64,000 nucleotides of DNA from Theobroma cacao. Its lineage: Eukaryota; Streptophyta; Magnoliopsida; Malvales; Malvaceae. A program made the position numbers and the translations under genes. How positions within the stretch are numbered: the first letter of the stretch is position 1; every line of letters begins with the position of its first letter. Below are positions 23,459-36,534 of this stretch, piece after piece. The stretch is from NCBI RefSeq assembly GCF_000208745.1, contig NC_030850.1:32790599-32854598 (forward strand). The letters are read 5' to 3'. The notes under the pieces are model-generated. The model was not told the DNA's origin. It saw only the letters and a list, made by a program, of their open reading frames with translations, and ran no database searches.

Positions 23459-25498
23459 TATTATTTGCTTGGACAGATAAGTCTCCATGCACTCTACTCA
23501 AGCATAATCTGTTCAAGATCAAGTTTCATAATGGAAGAATGATTCAACCCAAACCTTTTTCACCTATTGATATGCCCATGCTTTACATTGTCTAAGAAAG
23601 AGTTGAGGAAAAGGGAAAGAATTGAGTATGATGGACACTCTGGTGAAAGGGTTTAATATTTCTTTAGTGTAATATATTATTTACTATTAATTTATAGTAA
23701 AAGAACTAATGATGTTACATGTCCTTTTCGTGGGTTAAAATTTGAAAAATGATGACAATGATGTTGTTGAGCAGAGGAGGCACGTTGGGTAAGTTTTTGT
23801 GACAGCCCTCAAAGGGCCAAAAGGGATATGTTCCAAGTAAAGGGGAAGAACATGATCAAATTCTAGGGAAACATCAAAGTGACTCTAGGGCCAAACTTTA
23901 CAAAAGGTAATCACACGAAGTCCAATACTGTGGGGTTCCGCAATCTGTGGTGATTGAACTATCAAAAACCCAAGAGGGTGGAAAAAGAAAAGGGAGGTAA
24001 AAAAATAAAGAAGAAGAAGGGATAAATACCTTTTGCAGAATTAGATGTATTTGTTCTGTAAAATACGGTAGTAAGTGGTCGCAAAGGGGGTAAGAAGCTG
24101 AATGTTGAACATGGACAAAAAGGTGCACGAACAAATTGGGAAGTGGGTCCAACATGTTTGACCCATTTTTACATGCGGGTAAGGTGATTCGTACAAACAG
24201 GCACTATGTTTTTGCTGTTTACCCGAATTATATGGTTTTATTTCCTAATCCTGTTACTGTACTATTAGCCGCATTGACATCCTTGGGGGGGCAATGAGGG
24301 CAGATCCAACAGAATCATCCCTGGATGACTTTGCCTGTTTGGATTATTGGGAAGATTGTTAGTTCGCATTTCCAATCAAGTTCATCTGTTGATCTCAAGA
24401 TTGCCCCGTCAAATAAGGAACAAAAAGAGAGATTAGCAATTGATTGATCAATCCTTTTCCACGAGGGTTGAAAATGGGAAGAATTTCCACTTTTCAGCCC
24501 ATTGATGCAGGAATCTAATCAAGGAGATTTTGCGGTGGAGGTCACCCTCTAAGTAATTAATTGCTTCCTTCACCTTCTTGTTCGATTTCCGATCATTCTT
24601 ACTATGATATTTTTTCCTGATGAAAATAAGAAGCAGGTATTTGGTGATTTACATATCTCATATCTTGTTTTCCAACTCAAGACAAAGCTCAAATTCAGTT
24701 CCCCCCCAAACCCCATATGTATGAGCTTGTCAAAGACAAGGAGTTGAAAGCGACATTTTGTTTACTAGTTTGATATAACCTTGACCCAACCTTCAATCAG
24801 CTTGATTTGAGGGTTTGCTATTGGCTAGACAGGTCGTACACGATTATCACCTACTTTAAACGTGAACTCTTTTTCCTTTTTATTTTTCCCCGTTTGATAC
24901 CATGATTTAGTAAAAAAAAAAATTGAAAATATCGTATTTGAGATGGGTGTAAAACTAACTAAATTCTTCAGTCTTTCTCGCGCAAAGGATCAAAGTTGAT
25001 GAATCGAAGTCGGAAGCACGTTTCGTGCGTTCCCTGCTTCTTTAGAAGCCATTAAAAGTGAATTGTCGGATAATGTTTGACGAAAATGGTAATAGATTAG
25101 GTTCTAGGATTCATCATTTAGGGCAGCTGGTGACTTGTCACCAAGCCCACACTGCAGGGGCCAGGGGGTATTATTACTAACTATGAAGATTATGCACCAC
25201 TACAAGCTCGCCATTTCAATACAAAGGAGCCCGAAAGAGAAAAAAGTATGAACAGGTAGGATAGAATGCACGTATAACTGAACGGTGTCGTTCTGAAACA
25301 ATTAAATGTGGTTGAGATTCGTATAGAACTAAATATTATCAAAAGATCACCTCAGACTTAGATTACTTGCAAGAAACAAAAGTAAGCCATAAACTGAAGG
25401 CAAAGCCAATGGTGTCTTATTATAAGTTGATAACCAAAATAATATAATCATATGTCGGATCCTGTTTACTTTATAATTGGCACTTTTTCACGTTGCTT
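23459..25498. other. Intergenic DNA, no gene recognised
   Basis: Begins with the 3'UTR of the START-like gene. The rest is single-copy-looking, mixed-composition DNA with no long reading frame or recognisable domain. The 85-codon minus-strand frame near 23898-24155 is low in information and not supported. Confidence 0.55.
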
Positions 25499-25499
25499 T

Positions 25500-25562
25500 A
25501 CTCTCTCCCTCCCTCCCTCTCTCTCTCTCTCTCTCTTTNTCCCTCCTCTCTCTCTCTCTCTT
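25500..25562. repeat. CT-rich microsatellite containing an assembly 'n'
   Basis: CT/CCCT repeats interrupted by an 'n' at 25539, followed by a CTGT tract and a run of about 18 T (from about 25590). The 'n' marks an unresolved base or a collapsed repeat length. Confidence 0.9.
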
Positions 25563-26532
25563 CTTTATTCCATGTCTGTCTGTCTGTTCTTTTTTTTTTT
25601 TTTTTTTTACTATAGTAGAACATTCACAGTTTCTTCTCCAATTATAGCAATAAGATACGAGTTCTTTTTTTACAGCAAAGTGAAATTAATCATTCACCAG
25701 CTCGGTGATTACTCCTTTTCTCTGTAGCACAAAAATGCTTCTGACTAATGATCATTGGACGGAATCATTATTCTTTCTGGCATCTGTGATTGTGAAGCTT
25801 TTTTGAGATGGAGACTCCTTGCCTTGGGCAGAGCAAATCCACTCAATGCAAAACCCAACCCAAAAACAAATAGAAAATAAAAAAAAGAGATAATGTTTTA
25901 TTTTATATGCTTGATCACAAATTAATCATCATGATCCTTAGCCACATAATTGTCAAAACCTATGACCTTTTGGCAAGTATTAATCAACTAACACAAACCA
26001 TAAGTGGATTTGGAAAAACAAATCCAAATCTTGTTTTTAAAAAAGGGTTTCATTTACTTTAATCCCCACTTTGATGTAATTCACATCAGAATCTGATCTC
26101 AACTCATCTCCTTACTGCCAATTCTTTCAATTTCTTTTTCGAACTACATTATTCAATAGGAGAGTGGTTTTTGGAAGGATGTGGGAACCAAATTAGACTT
26201 TATGGGGGGATTCTTTTTTTTTATTATTTATTTAATATGACTACTTATATATATTTCTTAATGGGCATTTCCCTGACTTATGATTTTGTTTGCATATGAA
26301 GGATTAATTTGTGGTCGTAGACTTTGGTTGCAGATACCCACTTTCAACCACTTTTTTTTTAATGCAAGTAAGTGTCATTATTCTATTGAAACATGTTCAT
26401 TATACTAGTGTTTAAACCTTGATCTAAACAAATCATGGACAAGAGAAATGATGCCAAGAAAATTTTAATTAATTTATAGGCGTTGAAAAGAGGACAACAA
26501 CTTGGGGAAGCAGGGTTTGGTCATCATATATT

Positions 26533-26660
26533 CTAGTGGATTTAGTTTAGTTAGTCAACAATGTAAGGATACAAAAGGTCATGGATTCGGCATCCCTTGC
26601 CCCATGTTAGGCATGGCTTTAGATGCCCAACTACACTGTATAAAAAAATATATTAATTAC
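26533..26660 (+). mobile_element. SINE-like sequence
   Basis: TAGTGGATTTAGTTTAGTTAG followed by GGTCATGGATTCGGCATCCC resembles the spaced A and B boxes of a tRNA-derived plant SINE (B-box consensus GGTTCGANTCC). A short A-rich tail follows at about 26641. No clear target-site duplication is seen, so the boundaries are approximate. Confidence 0.4.
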
Positions 26661-29036
26661 ATTTCAGTTTAATTTTTATTCCCTAAAGCATATCTCTCTA
26701 TCTCTTGGTTGAGAAATTCCCTTTAAACATTTAATGTGCCTAGAATTATTGACATATCTTTCTTAATTGAATTATCTCCTTTATTTTTTTTCTTGATTTT
26801 CTGCCCTTTTTGGTAGGCTTCAGAATAATGTCTTGGAAACTGTCGTCAGTCAAACTATAAACCCATACTCCTTGAAATGTGTTTCTCTTTAATTTGACAA
26901 ACGAAACCGCTAATAATTATGGTCTCATCCAGAACACGTACCCATCAAACCTCTTTTGCATGTAAACAAAGTCAATCCAAGGTTTACTTCTAACATAATT
27001 TGTGTTCTCACGGGGTAATAAGTTTTAGCTCTTTCGTTCGCCTATCAGTTCTACTTAGATTGCCGTTGAACTGCAAGGAATGCGATATACGTTAAATGAT
27101 TTTTTTTCATAATAATTTAAATTTAACATATCGATTATTATTTGTTTTTTTTTTCTGAATAATTTATATTAATATTGTACATTATTTGATGATAATAACA
27201 GTAAGTGGTACGGTCAATAAATGAAGTTCAAAAAATATAGTTAAAATGAATTACAAAAAAGGTTTTGACTTTAGTAAAGGGATCATTAATTGAAGAAGCA
27301 AATATATAAGTAGGGGAACATATTGTCCAAATATTTCAGACAACTTGTTGTTCTTTATTCAATGAAGGGTTGATTTTTTTTTTTTAAAGAAGAAAAAACC
27401 AAACAAATTGAAATATATAAGTGAAATAAATATTTAAATGATCTCTTTCAATATCATTTTTCCCTTATTAGAATATTTAAAAAATAACATTATTTTAAGT
27501 CAAAATTATCACACAGTCACATTTTTAATTCAAAAAATAAATTATTAACCTACAATTCGTGATAATTTATCTTATTCAATCATGCAACTAGTCTTTATAC
27601 GAATTTTTTCATCCATGAAAAAGAAAAATCTACTTTTGATTCACGTTTATCTTGATTTTGATATTTCTGAAATATGATTATATATTTATATTTTTAATTC
27701 AAAAACCATATTTATTAAGTAGAAGAAGAATTTTACGTATAAATTTAAGATTCATTTATTTATTTTATTGAGATGTGTAATCTGTGACAAAATAGTAAAC
27801 ATAATATTATAATTTTAATTAAATAAAATAGAAAAAAAATTAAATTGTTCTTTTATTTATTTATTTTGTAAAGGTCAAAGACTCAAAATTAGGAACGGAT
27901 GACCCACTTTACCCCCCACCCATACAATTTTATTGATGAGTATGATAATGTGTATTGCCAATTTATTGACTCCAACAGTACCAAACACACAGCCAATCAT
28001 TTGTAAGAAAATTTTTAAAAAAATTTAAGTATAAGTCCAATAAAAAAAAACCAAACCGAAAACACAAAACAAAACAAACCGAACCAAACCCACGTTATAA
28101 CAGTCTCAACTTTTCAACGTTGTTATAAAATACTGAAGAAAGAAATTAGAGTTTTTTTTTTTATTTTTCTTTTTTTTTAGTTTTTACCCTCCCAAACCAT
28201 TTGAAAACCCCAAGAAAGAGACCCTCCTTGATGAACTAAACATTGATTCTTCATCATCAATAGCCAAATCCCATTTTTTTTTCCTTTTAATCTCTCAAAA
28301 ACTAATACCCACATTTCCTCCTCTTCTTTTTCTCTCCTCAAACTTCCCTCTCTTCCTCTCTCCAGTTCCATTTCCCCCTCCTTGTTTAACTCACTCAAAA
28401 AATCTCTCCTTCCTTTTTTTTTTCCATTCAAAATACACTGTATATATTATAAACATAAATATATTAATTTATATGAACTTATGTCTTGATTTTGAACAGT
28501 TGTTACATGGCTGCATGATTCAATCATGGGAAGGGTAGTTTCAATCTGGGTTTTCGGTTTTTAATTTTTAATATGGGTACTTTGTCAGATTCCACAACAA
28601 AAAGAAATCTTAAATTTTTGGTGTCTTTGTTTTATCTGATGTGTTCCATTTACTGTCCCTTTTCTTCTCCATTAGATCTGTTTTGCTGGGTATGTTCGAT
28701 CCACTGGTTTATTCATGCTTCAACTTCCACTCTTTAAGGTCAGATCGTCACATTTTTCACTCTTTCTAGTTATTGCTTTTTTCTGCCTATATATATTCTG
28801 TTTTTCAATTCTAATTATCTAGGAAAGACTTGGGTTTATGCTAATTTTAGCTGCAAAGTTGCTAATTCTTATGATGCTAAGTTATCAGAATAGTGATAGG
28901 GTGGTTAAGGGGTTTATTGGGTTTTGGGGTTTTGGTTTGAGTTCTTTTGTTTCTCATTTGCTTATGGTGCAAAGTCATAGAAACCCTCCTCATCAAAGGT
29001 TTAGTCTTTAGGGGGTTCCTAATATAGAAAGGAGAA
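26661..29036. other. Intergenic DNA, then 5'UTR/promoter of the PP2C gene
   Basis: AT-rich with no supported gene. From about 28140 the sequence becomes pyrimidine-rich on the plus strand (T/C tracts to about 28430), as often seen in plant 5' leaders. The stretch 28480-29036 probably contains untranslated exon(s) and a leader intron of the PP2C gene. Confidence 0.5.
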
Positions 29037-32000
29037 ATGGGTAATGGGACTTCTCGTGTTGTTGGTTGCTTTGTGCCGTTTAATGGCAAAAGTGGGGTTG
29101 ATTTAGATTTTTTGGAGCCTTTGGATGAAGGTTTAGGCCATTCATTTTGTTATGTTAGGCCTACGATTTTTGACTCTCCTGCCATTACTCCATCAAACTC
29201 TGAGAGGTTTACTGTTGATTCAAGTACTCTTGATTCTGAGACTTTGAGTGGGTCATTTAGACATGATGCTGTAGAGGATCCCTCAGGACTACAAAGACAG
29301 AGTAAGAGTTTCCCGGAAACCACATTTAAAACCATCTCTGGTGCATCTGTCAGTGCAAATGTTTCTACAGCTAGAACTGGTAATCAGAGTGCAATGTTTG
29401 CTACTGATGTCCAGGAGCCTGCTGCATCATTTGAAAGTACCTCTTCATTTGCTGCAATCCCTTTGCAGCCAGTTCCTCGTGGTTCTGGTCCTCTGAACGG
29501 GTTTATGTCTGGACCTCTTGAGAGAGGGTTTGCTTCCGGGCCTTTAGATAGGGGAGGTGGTTTTATGTCTGGACCAATTGAGAAGGGTGTGATGTCTGGA
29601 CCCCTTGATGCTACTGATAAGTCCAATTTCTCCGCTCCACTTGCACGTGGTCGTAGAAGACCTCGTTTCCAGCGTTTCATGAGAAGTGTTAGTGGACCTA
29701 TGAAAAGAACCTTTTCAAAGCATTCAATGGGGTCTGGTTGGATGCAAAGATTTTTCTTGCACCCGGTGACCCAGTTGGCATGGCAAGTTAAGGAGCCAAA
29801 GTTTCGATCAGAACACTCTCGGAATTGTCTTGAAGGGGGGCCATCTGAAGGGGAATATGGGAACAGTCGCAACTTGCAATGGGCTCATGGAAAGGCTGGT
29901 GAAGATAGGGTTCATGTTGTACTTTCTGAAGAGCAAGGATGGCTATTTATTGGGATATACGATGGTTTTAGTGGTCCTGATGCTCCGGATTTTCTGATGA
30001 GCCATCTTTATAAAGCCATAGACAAAGAATTGGAAGGATTGCTCTGGGATTATGATGATAAATCTGGAATTGATCTGTTAAAATCTGAAATATCTAAGAG
30101 TGGAAATCCTGATACTGGTCTAGAGTGCAGCAAAGAAGATCAGTCAAATTTTTGTTCAGATCAAGAATTATCGTCTAGCATAGGAGAATTTCTTAATCGA
30201 GAAAATAGCAAGGGTCAGTCTTCTAATAATGAAATAGTTGAGGAAAATGATGACGTGAGAGGTAAAGTGGAGCAGAATTTATCTGATTGTAGAAATTCCA
30301 ATTTACGTGTTGAATCTGAGTCTGTTCCACATGCAAACTTAGCTGGTCAAGGTCGGAAAAGCATGCGGCTATATGAGCTACTTCAGATGGAACCATGGGA
30401 TGGTCAAGGGTCTTTGTCAATCTCACAAATGGATAGGCAAGGAAAGGGTTCTTGTGATTGTCAGCCAATTTCAGATACTTTAGACTGCAGCTCATCGAAT
30501 TCCAAAGATGATAGTTCCAACATTCGAGGTGAAGATCCTACTACTTCAGGAGAAGATGGTGGGGTTGGGCTTGATTTTGATAATCAAAGTGCTGCAGCTG
30601 CTGCTTCTATGTCAGGGCAAAGACAGAGTACAAGAAAGTCTTTGATTGGTTCAAAGATAAGAAAAATATACCGGAAGCAGAAGTCATTACGGAAGAAGCT
30701 TTTTCCTTGGAGTTATGATTGGCACAGAGAAGAGATTTGTGTGGATGAGGGAATAGTTGAATCTTCAGGACCTATTAGGAGGTGCAAGTCTGGAGTTGTT
30801 GATCATGATGCTGTGTTGAGAGCAATGGCTCGAGCGCTTGAAAGTACAGAAGAGGCTTATATGGAAATGGTGGAAAAGGCTCTTGACATAAACCCAGAGC
30901 TTGCTTTGATGGGATCATGTGTTCTAGTGATGTTAATGAAGGATCAGGATGTATATGTTATGAACCTTGGGGATAGCTGTGCGATCTTGGCACAAGAAAG
31001 ACCAAATGATCGCCACCCCAATCCAAATTTTGCAAGGGATGATTTAAGGCATAGAAATAGATCAAGAGAGTCGTTAGTGCGTATGGAGCTGGACAGAATA
31101 TCAGAGGAGTCTCCTATGCATAACCAACACGGTCAAGTTAGCATAATAAATAAAAACAGAGACATCTCTATATGCAGATTGAAGATGAAGGCGGTTCAGC
31201 TTTCCACTGACCACAGCACAAGTATTGAAGAGGTTTGCTACTGTATTTCTGACAAGCTCAACTTTAATTATACATATATATAATTTATTTGCTTTGGACT
31301 TTTGGTGATATTCATCACAACTGTGCCCTTGTAAACTGTAAAAATCTTCTTTTTGCGACAAACATGCAGGGAAAATATGTGTATGGCACATGTGATGTTT
31401 GAATCCAGAGTGATGAAAATGTAACAAACTGTTTTATGAATTTATGTATTTAGTTTGGACTTAATTGACAAAGTCAAATTTGCATTATAATATATGAATA
31501 CTTCAACATGTTTGTTATTTTGCCACTTGTTTGAGATTTTGATCTTAACTGTATGGTTTCCATTTTAAAGAGCCACTGGCTAGGCACTATAAGTTGATGA
31601 ACTGAAAAAATGGTGGGCCCTTTGCTCACATGGTGGGCTTACCCTCCCTTAGTGGCCTTGGCATGGTTGTGTTGCCAAATGTCCCAATCCATGGTTATGT
31701 GTACTCAATGTGAATGACTAAGATAAATATTCAATTGATCAGTTGCCCTTGATGATAGCTTCAAATATTAGTTTGTTTATAATTTCCAGGAAACTATAAG
31801 TAAAACTCATCAAGTTTATATATGTCAAACAAGAAATTGATCCAGATGTCATTGGGGAATACTCACCTGTTCTTGATTGTCATTGGCAGGAAATCTTAAG
31901 AATAAAGGCAGAGCATCCTGATGATGAGAAAGCAATTTCCAATGATAGGGTAAAGGGGCAATTGAAAGTCACTAGAGCATTTGGTGCTGGTTTCTTGAAG

Positions 32001-33860
32001 AAGGTTGGTTGAGCTAGCATTTTTTACTGTTATTTTCTTCTTCTTTTTTTCAGCTCTTGCTTTCTGTCATTTGAGAATGAATAACTAGTAAAATGATAAA
32101 AGAATAGAAATTATGATGGTTCTGTGTAAAATACATACAACCTGACATAATTTCTTGATTGTTCTTTTGCTTCTTGCTCTATTCTTGATTTATTTCGTCG
32201 GCTAGGTAACCTGTTGTACTATCTATTATTTGGTCACAACAAGAATTTCTTTCAGTATTTTAAGTATTAGCAAGGTCAATGAAGTTGATATTTATCTGGG
32301 TAAAATTTTCTACTGGATGCATAAAATCGATTGTCCTATAAGTTGTGGTTCTCAAGATGTAAGATTTCACAGGAATTTAAGAGAGCAGGTAACTGATTGG
32401 TTTATGTCAGATAGATAGGATACATGGTGAAAAATATATGAATTTTGGATAAGAATTTCTTTTCAGATGTTGCACTGAAGGGCATATCTATAGGAATTCG
32501 GATAGGAAGTCTTGTTTGTGCTTCTGTCTGCAATTTGATGATTGGCATATCCACTTGAAGTCTGATACAGTGGTACCATTTCATTTCAGATATTTGTATA
32601 TGTTGACACATGGAAGCAAATGCACACAACTGTTGCTATGCCTACATTGTACTATTTAAACTTTCAGCAAATATGGGCAAGTTTAGTGTGCTTCATTGTG
32701 TTCAATCAAATTGGAATTCTTGCTTACAGGATCGTTCCATCAATAGTTTATACTTGCCTCTCTTTCTCTTCCTTCTTAAATAACCTTTAGTGATCTCTAG
32801 CAATCCTCTCCTGGCAGTTTGACATTCAAATCAGAAGCTTGTTACTGGGCTTGATGAATGAAATTGTAAATAACTTTAATCACTGTATTATTTATCTTAC
32901 ACGAGGAGATGCTTAAGCAGTGTGCTTGAAAACTAGGCCTGAAAGTTTTATGATGTCAGTTAGTAATGAGCACTCACTTTTAGTAGTTTCCTTGTAGAGC
33001 ATTTCGAGACTACAACTTTATAGTGAAGTAAAACATGAGGTCAAGTTGGAGAGTGACATTAACCTTTCGTCATTTGCTGCAGACCATGTTAACAAAAACC
33101 TATCTGCCTTATTTGTTGTCTTTCTATGCTATTTCATTGATTTTGAAATGATTGATTCTTTGTTGATTTCACTTTTTGGATGCAGCCAACTTGTAATGAG
33201 GCTCTGCTAGAGATGTTTCAAATTGATTATGTGGGAGATGCTCCTTATGTTAGCTGCATCCCCTCTGTTGTTCATCATCGGCTCTCCCCTAGTGACCGAT
33301 TCTTGGTACTATCATCTGATGGACTTTACCAGTATTTTAGCAGTGAGGAAGTTGTTGCTCATGTCACTTGGTTCATGGAAAACGTCCCTGAAGGTGATCC
33401 TGCACAGTACCTTGTTGCAGAGCTTCTATTCCGTGCTGCCAAAAAGAATGGTAAGATTATTGAATATACTGTTTTTTATTTTGTTTTATGTAGTTAAGGT
33501 TCTATTCTTGTGATTAGATGTAGCTGCTTAATAGATGTGGTTTTCTTTGGAAAAAACAACTGCAACATAGAATTTGGTCATTCTTCTTGACTTTGAGCAT
33601 TCAACTCAATGCTTTTTTCTTCCTACTGCAAAAGGAATGGATTTAGATTTCATCCAGCTATACTGCAATCTATGGAAAACCATGACTTAATTTGAACTTC
33701 TGTGTTGCACATTGTACTGAATGGGATTTTGTTCATTTTTGCAGGAATGGATTTTCACGAATTGCTGGACATACCTCATGGAGATCGGCGTAAATATCAT
33801 GATGATGTTTCTGTTATGGTTGTTTCATTGGAGGGAAGGATTTGGAGATCTTCTGGATGA
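29037..33860 (+). CDS. POL: POLTERGEIST-type protein phosphatase 2C
   Basis: Four exons, 29037-31232, 31890-32003, 33186-33450 and 33745-33860, giving 896 residues (Arabidopsis POL is about 856). The N-terminus [12 protein letters not shown] fits N-myristoylation at Gly2 with a palmitoylatable Cys11, the dual acylation that holds POL/PLL1 at the plasma membrane. A conserved Ser/Gly/Pro-rich region with repeated (F/V)MSGPL and ASGPL motifs follows (residues about 160-200). The split PP2C domain starts near residue 280: [22 protein letters not shown] (metal Asp309/Gly310), a long acidic insert, [38 protein letters not shown] and HDDVSVMVV. The usual GDSRA motif reads GDSCA here (Cys648). In Arabidopsis POL acts downstream of CLAVATA receptors in stem-cell maintenance; the same role is inferred. 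The family call is firm; POL rather than PLL1 rests on remembered similarity. Confidence 0.93.
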
Positions 33861-35771
33861 TTTTTTTTTCTTTTTTTTTCCCCTCTTTTTGTCATATTTG
33901 CATATTGCCTCAACAGTGTAATCTTTTCAAGTAGGGGGTAAATCATTTATGCATTTCAGAAATGAATGAGAATCCTAGTGTCGGCGTATCCCTCTCTCTT
34001 CAGTAGAAGTTTCTCAGTCTCGTGCCCGCATTTTCTTACTTTTTTTGTTGGCTTAATGGCTACACTACCTGATAAGGTAGCTCTCCTTTTGCTTTGCCCT
34101 TTTTTTTATTCCTTTGGCTAAATAAGGTTGCTCTTACCATAACAAGATCCGAACAACCCATATCTTTGGTATGACCGCCTAAGAGATTTACTACTTTAGC
34201 TAATTGTACTACCTTTCATGCCCTTTTTCAGCACTTTCTTCATGAAGACTGTTTAGATTGAACTTTGAAGGATAATTTAGTTTATGGTGATTGAAGGCTG
34301 CCTATCATAATTGGTTTAACTTGGTTTCTTCTTGCGGAGGAGTTGATTCGTGCTGAAAGTTTCAGTTTACTTCTTCTGGGTCTAAACTAAAATTTGAAAG
34401 CATACAATAACTCGTTTTGTCCGGGAGATCAATGGTGAATTGTGTTGCCTTGGCTTACGTAGATCTCTTCCTTCTCAGTAGCTCTCTTTTCCTTCACCAA
34501 AACTATTACTTAAACAATATCGATGGAGAAAGTCTTACTTCCGGGTTAATTTGAGGACCACAAAAATGCATGCTTCCACCTTTTACAAGCTTTTTCTGGT
34601 AGCCAGGCTTAGGCTTTCATGGTACAGTAGATCCACGAAAGACACTTGGTAACTGCAGGTTTACCTAATGAGCCACTGCACTATGGTAATTCTTATTAAC
34701 TATACCTGTTTAGGAAACAAAAGAAAATACTTTACAATATTTCATTTTTTTGAGTTTTCCAGACTATCATATTGTCCAAATACGTGAAAAATCGGCAGTG
34801 GCACATCGACATCAGTTTCTGCCATTAATTTTCGAGGTGCCAGAAGCATTTTTCTTCACTTTTCATTAAAGCCAAGTATTGCAGCGAACTTTATCTAAAG
34901 CTTACACTTACAGGAACCGGAACTAAAATGAACTATATATATTATATGCATGAGCTATCCGCTAATGATCCTGTAAAGCTGTAATGAAGCTACCAGACAG
35001 GACAATTCAACCACTGCAACAACAGCTGGTAAACCAACCCATTTAAATTTATCCACAGTAAATATTTTTCACGGTTGTTTTGCCAAGAATCAAGGTTTAT
35101 GCTTGTTTGTCGTTGAACGAGGATGTTAGACAATAAAAACCAAAGTTGGAGACACACAAAAAATGGAAAGCGAAAGTGTTAGTAGCCCCGTCCCATCCCA
35201 TCCCAAAGGGCCCGATCATCGTACTGAAGGGAATCGCTTTCTTCGTGGTAGGTACTGGCTGGCGTGATGCAAAATGTCTTGCTCTTCTCTCCACTCCCCT
35301 CTTTTGATTTCCCAAAAGCCAGAAAACATTATCCCTGCAAAACTCCCCACCAAACTATTGATTATCTGTTCTTCTTTCCCCTTCAACTTCTCATAATTTA
35401 ACGCCTTTTTCTGCTCTTTAAGTTAGTATCACGTTTGATCATTCATGATGTGGCTCCCAAGGTCCAATCATTCTTTTTTCTCTTTATTCGTGCATTAAAA
35501 TCTTTTAGCTTCCTTCTTCCTTACATGTTGTCCCCTCGAAAAGCCCAGAATGCTATGGGGTCAAAGATGGTAACAATTTGCTTTGTTTTTAAGTTGAAGG
35601 CCTGTTTCCAAACTTTAAGGTCACATCTACACCACCCATTCCATAGCCATTTTTCTCTCTCTATATAAAGTAGACGAACCCTTTCTCTTCCAACAATCAA
35701 AACAAAAGCTTTTCTCAGCTTTTTGTCTAATCCATTATTCTCCCCTTTTGCTTCTCTTGATTGTTATCTTC
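33861..35771. other. Intergenic DNA and germin-like gene promoter
   Basis: Starts with a T-rich 3'UTR of the PP2C gene. No gene is supported in the middle. TATATAAA at 35662-35669, about 105 bp upstream of the germin-like ATG, is a good TATA box for that gene. Confidence 0.6.
35662..35669 (+). promoter_or_regulatory. Probable TATA box of the germin-like gene
   Basis: TATATAAA within a CT-rich context, at a distance that leaves a short leader of roughly 75 bases before the ATG at 35772. Confidence 0.55.
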
Positions 35772-36534
35772 ATGGCTGCAGTCAAGGTTTTGGCATATGT
35801 CTTCGTCTTTATTGCCCTGTTCGGCGTGGTTGCATCTGATCCTGACCTTCTCCAGGATCTCTGCGTAGCTAACAAAGCAGCAGGTACAAAAACCTTAATC
35901 GCAACACCTACCTTTCTTGTTTTTTCCTCACGAACAGGGCAATATTTGTCCAACATATATCAATCTGATGTTATATGTGCTTGTAGGAATAAAGGTGAAT
36001 GGATTTCCATGCAAGGACGAAGCAAATGTAACCGAAGCTGATTTTTTCTTTAGCGGTCTAGCCAATCCAGCAGTAATCAATAATTCTGTCGGATCAGTTG
36101 TAACATTAGCCAATGTTGACAAAATTCCAGGGCTTAACACCCTTGGCGTGTCACTTGCCCGCATCGACTATGAAGCTGGTGGCCTCAACCCACCCCACAC
36201 TCACCCACGTGCCACTGAAATCATCTTTGTTCTTGATGGTGAATTGGATGCAGGATTCATCACTACAGCAAACAAGTTGATCTCCAAATCCCTCAAGAAA
36301 GGCGACATTTTTGTCTTCCCCAAGGGTCTCGTTCATTTCCAGAAGAACAATGGTGACAAGTCAGCTTCCGTGATCGCAGGATTCAACAGCCAACTGCCCG
36401 GAACTCAATCTATCGCCGCCACATTGTTTACCTCGACACCCCCGGTGCCAGACAATGTCTTGACCAAGGCCTTCCAAATTGGCACCAAGGAAGTCAACAA
36501 AATCAAAACCAAGCTTGCCCCCAAGAAAAGTTAA
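35772..36534 (+). CDS. Germin-like protein (apoplastic cupin)
   Basis: Two exons, 35772-35883 and 35987-36534, with an intron of only 103 bp, giving 219 residues, the usual germin-like length. A signal peptide covers about residues 1-22 (MAAVKVLAYVFVFIALFGVVAS). Both germin boxes are complete: box 1 PPHTHPRATEI supplies His108, His110 and Glu115, and box 2 PKGLVHFQKN supplies His154; together these are the four metal ligands of the cupin fold. Two N-terminal Cys residues, in DLCVAN and FPCKDE, form the conserved disulphide. NVT and NNS are possible N-glycosylation sites. Germin-like proteins are secreted Mn-binding hexamers, some with superoxide dismutase activity and some with other roles in wall and defence. 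The sequence does not show oxalate oxidase activity. Confidence 0.94.

Noticed and set aside
28177..28431. Charged 84-codon minus-strand frame
   Set aside because: It is the complement of the T/C-rich leader of the PP2C gene; Glu/Lys/Arg richness comes from GA-rich sequence.
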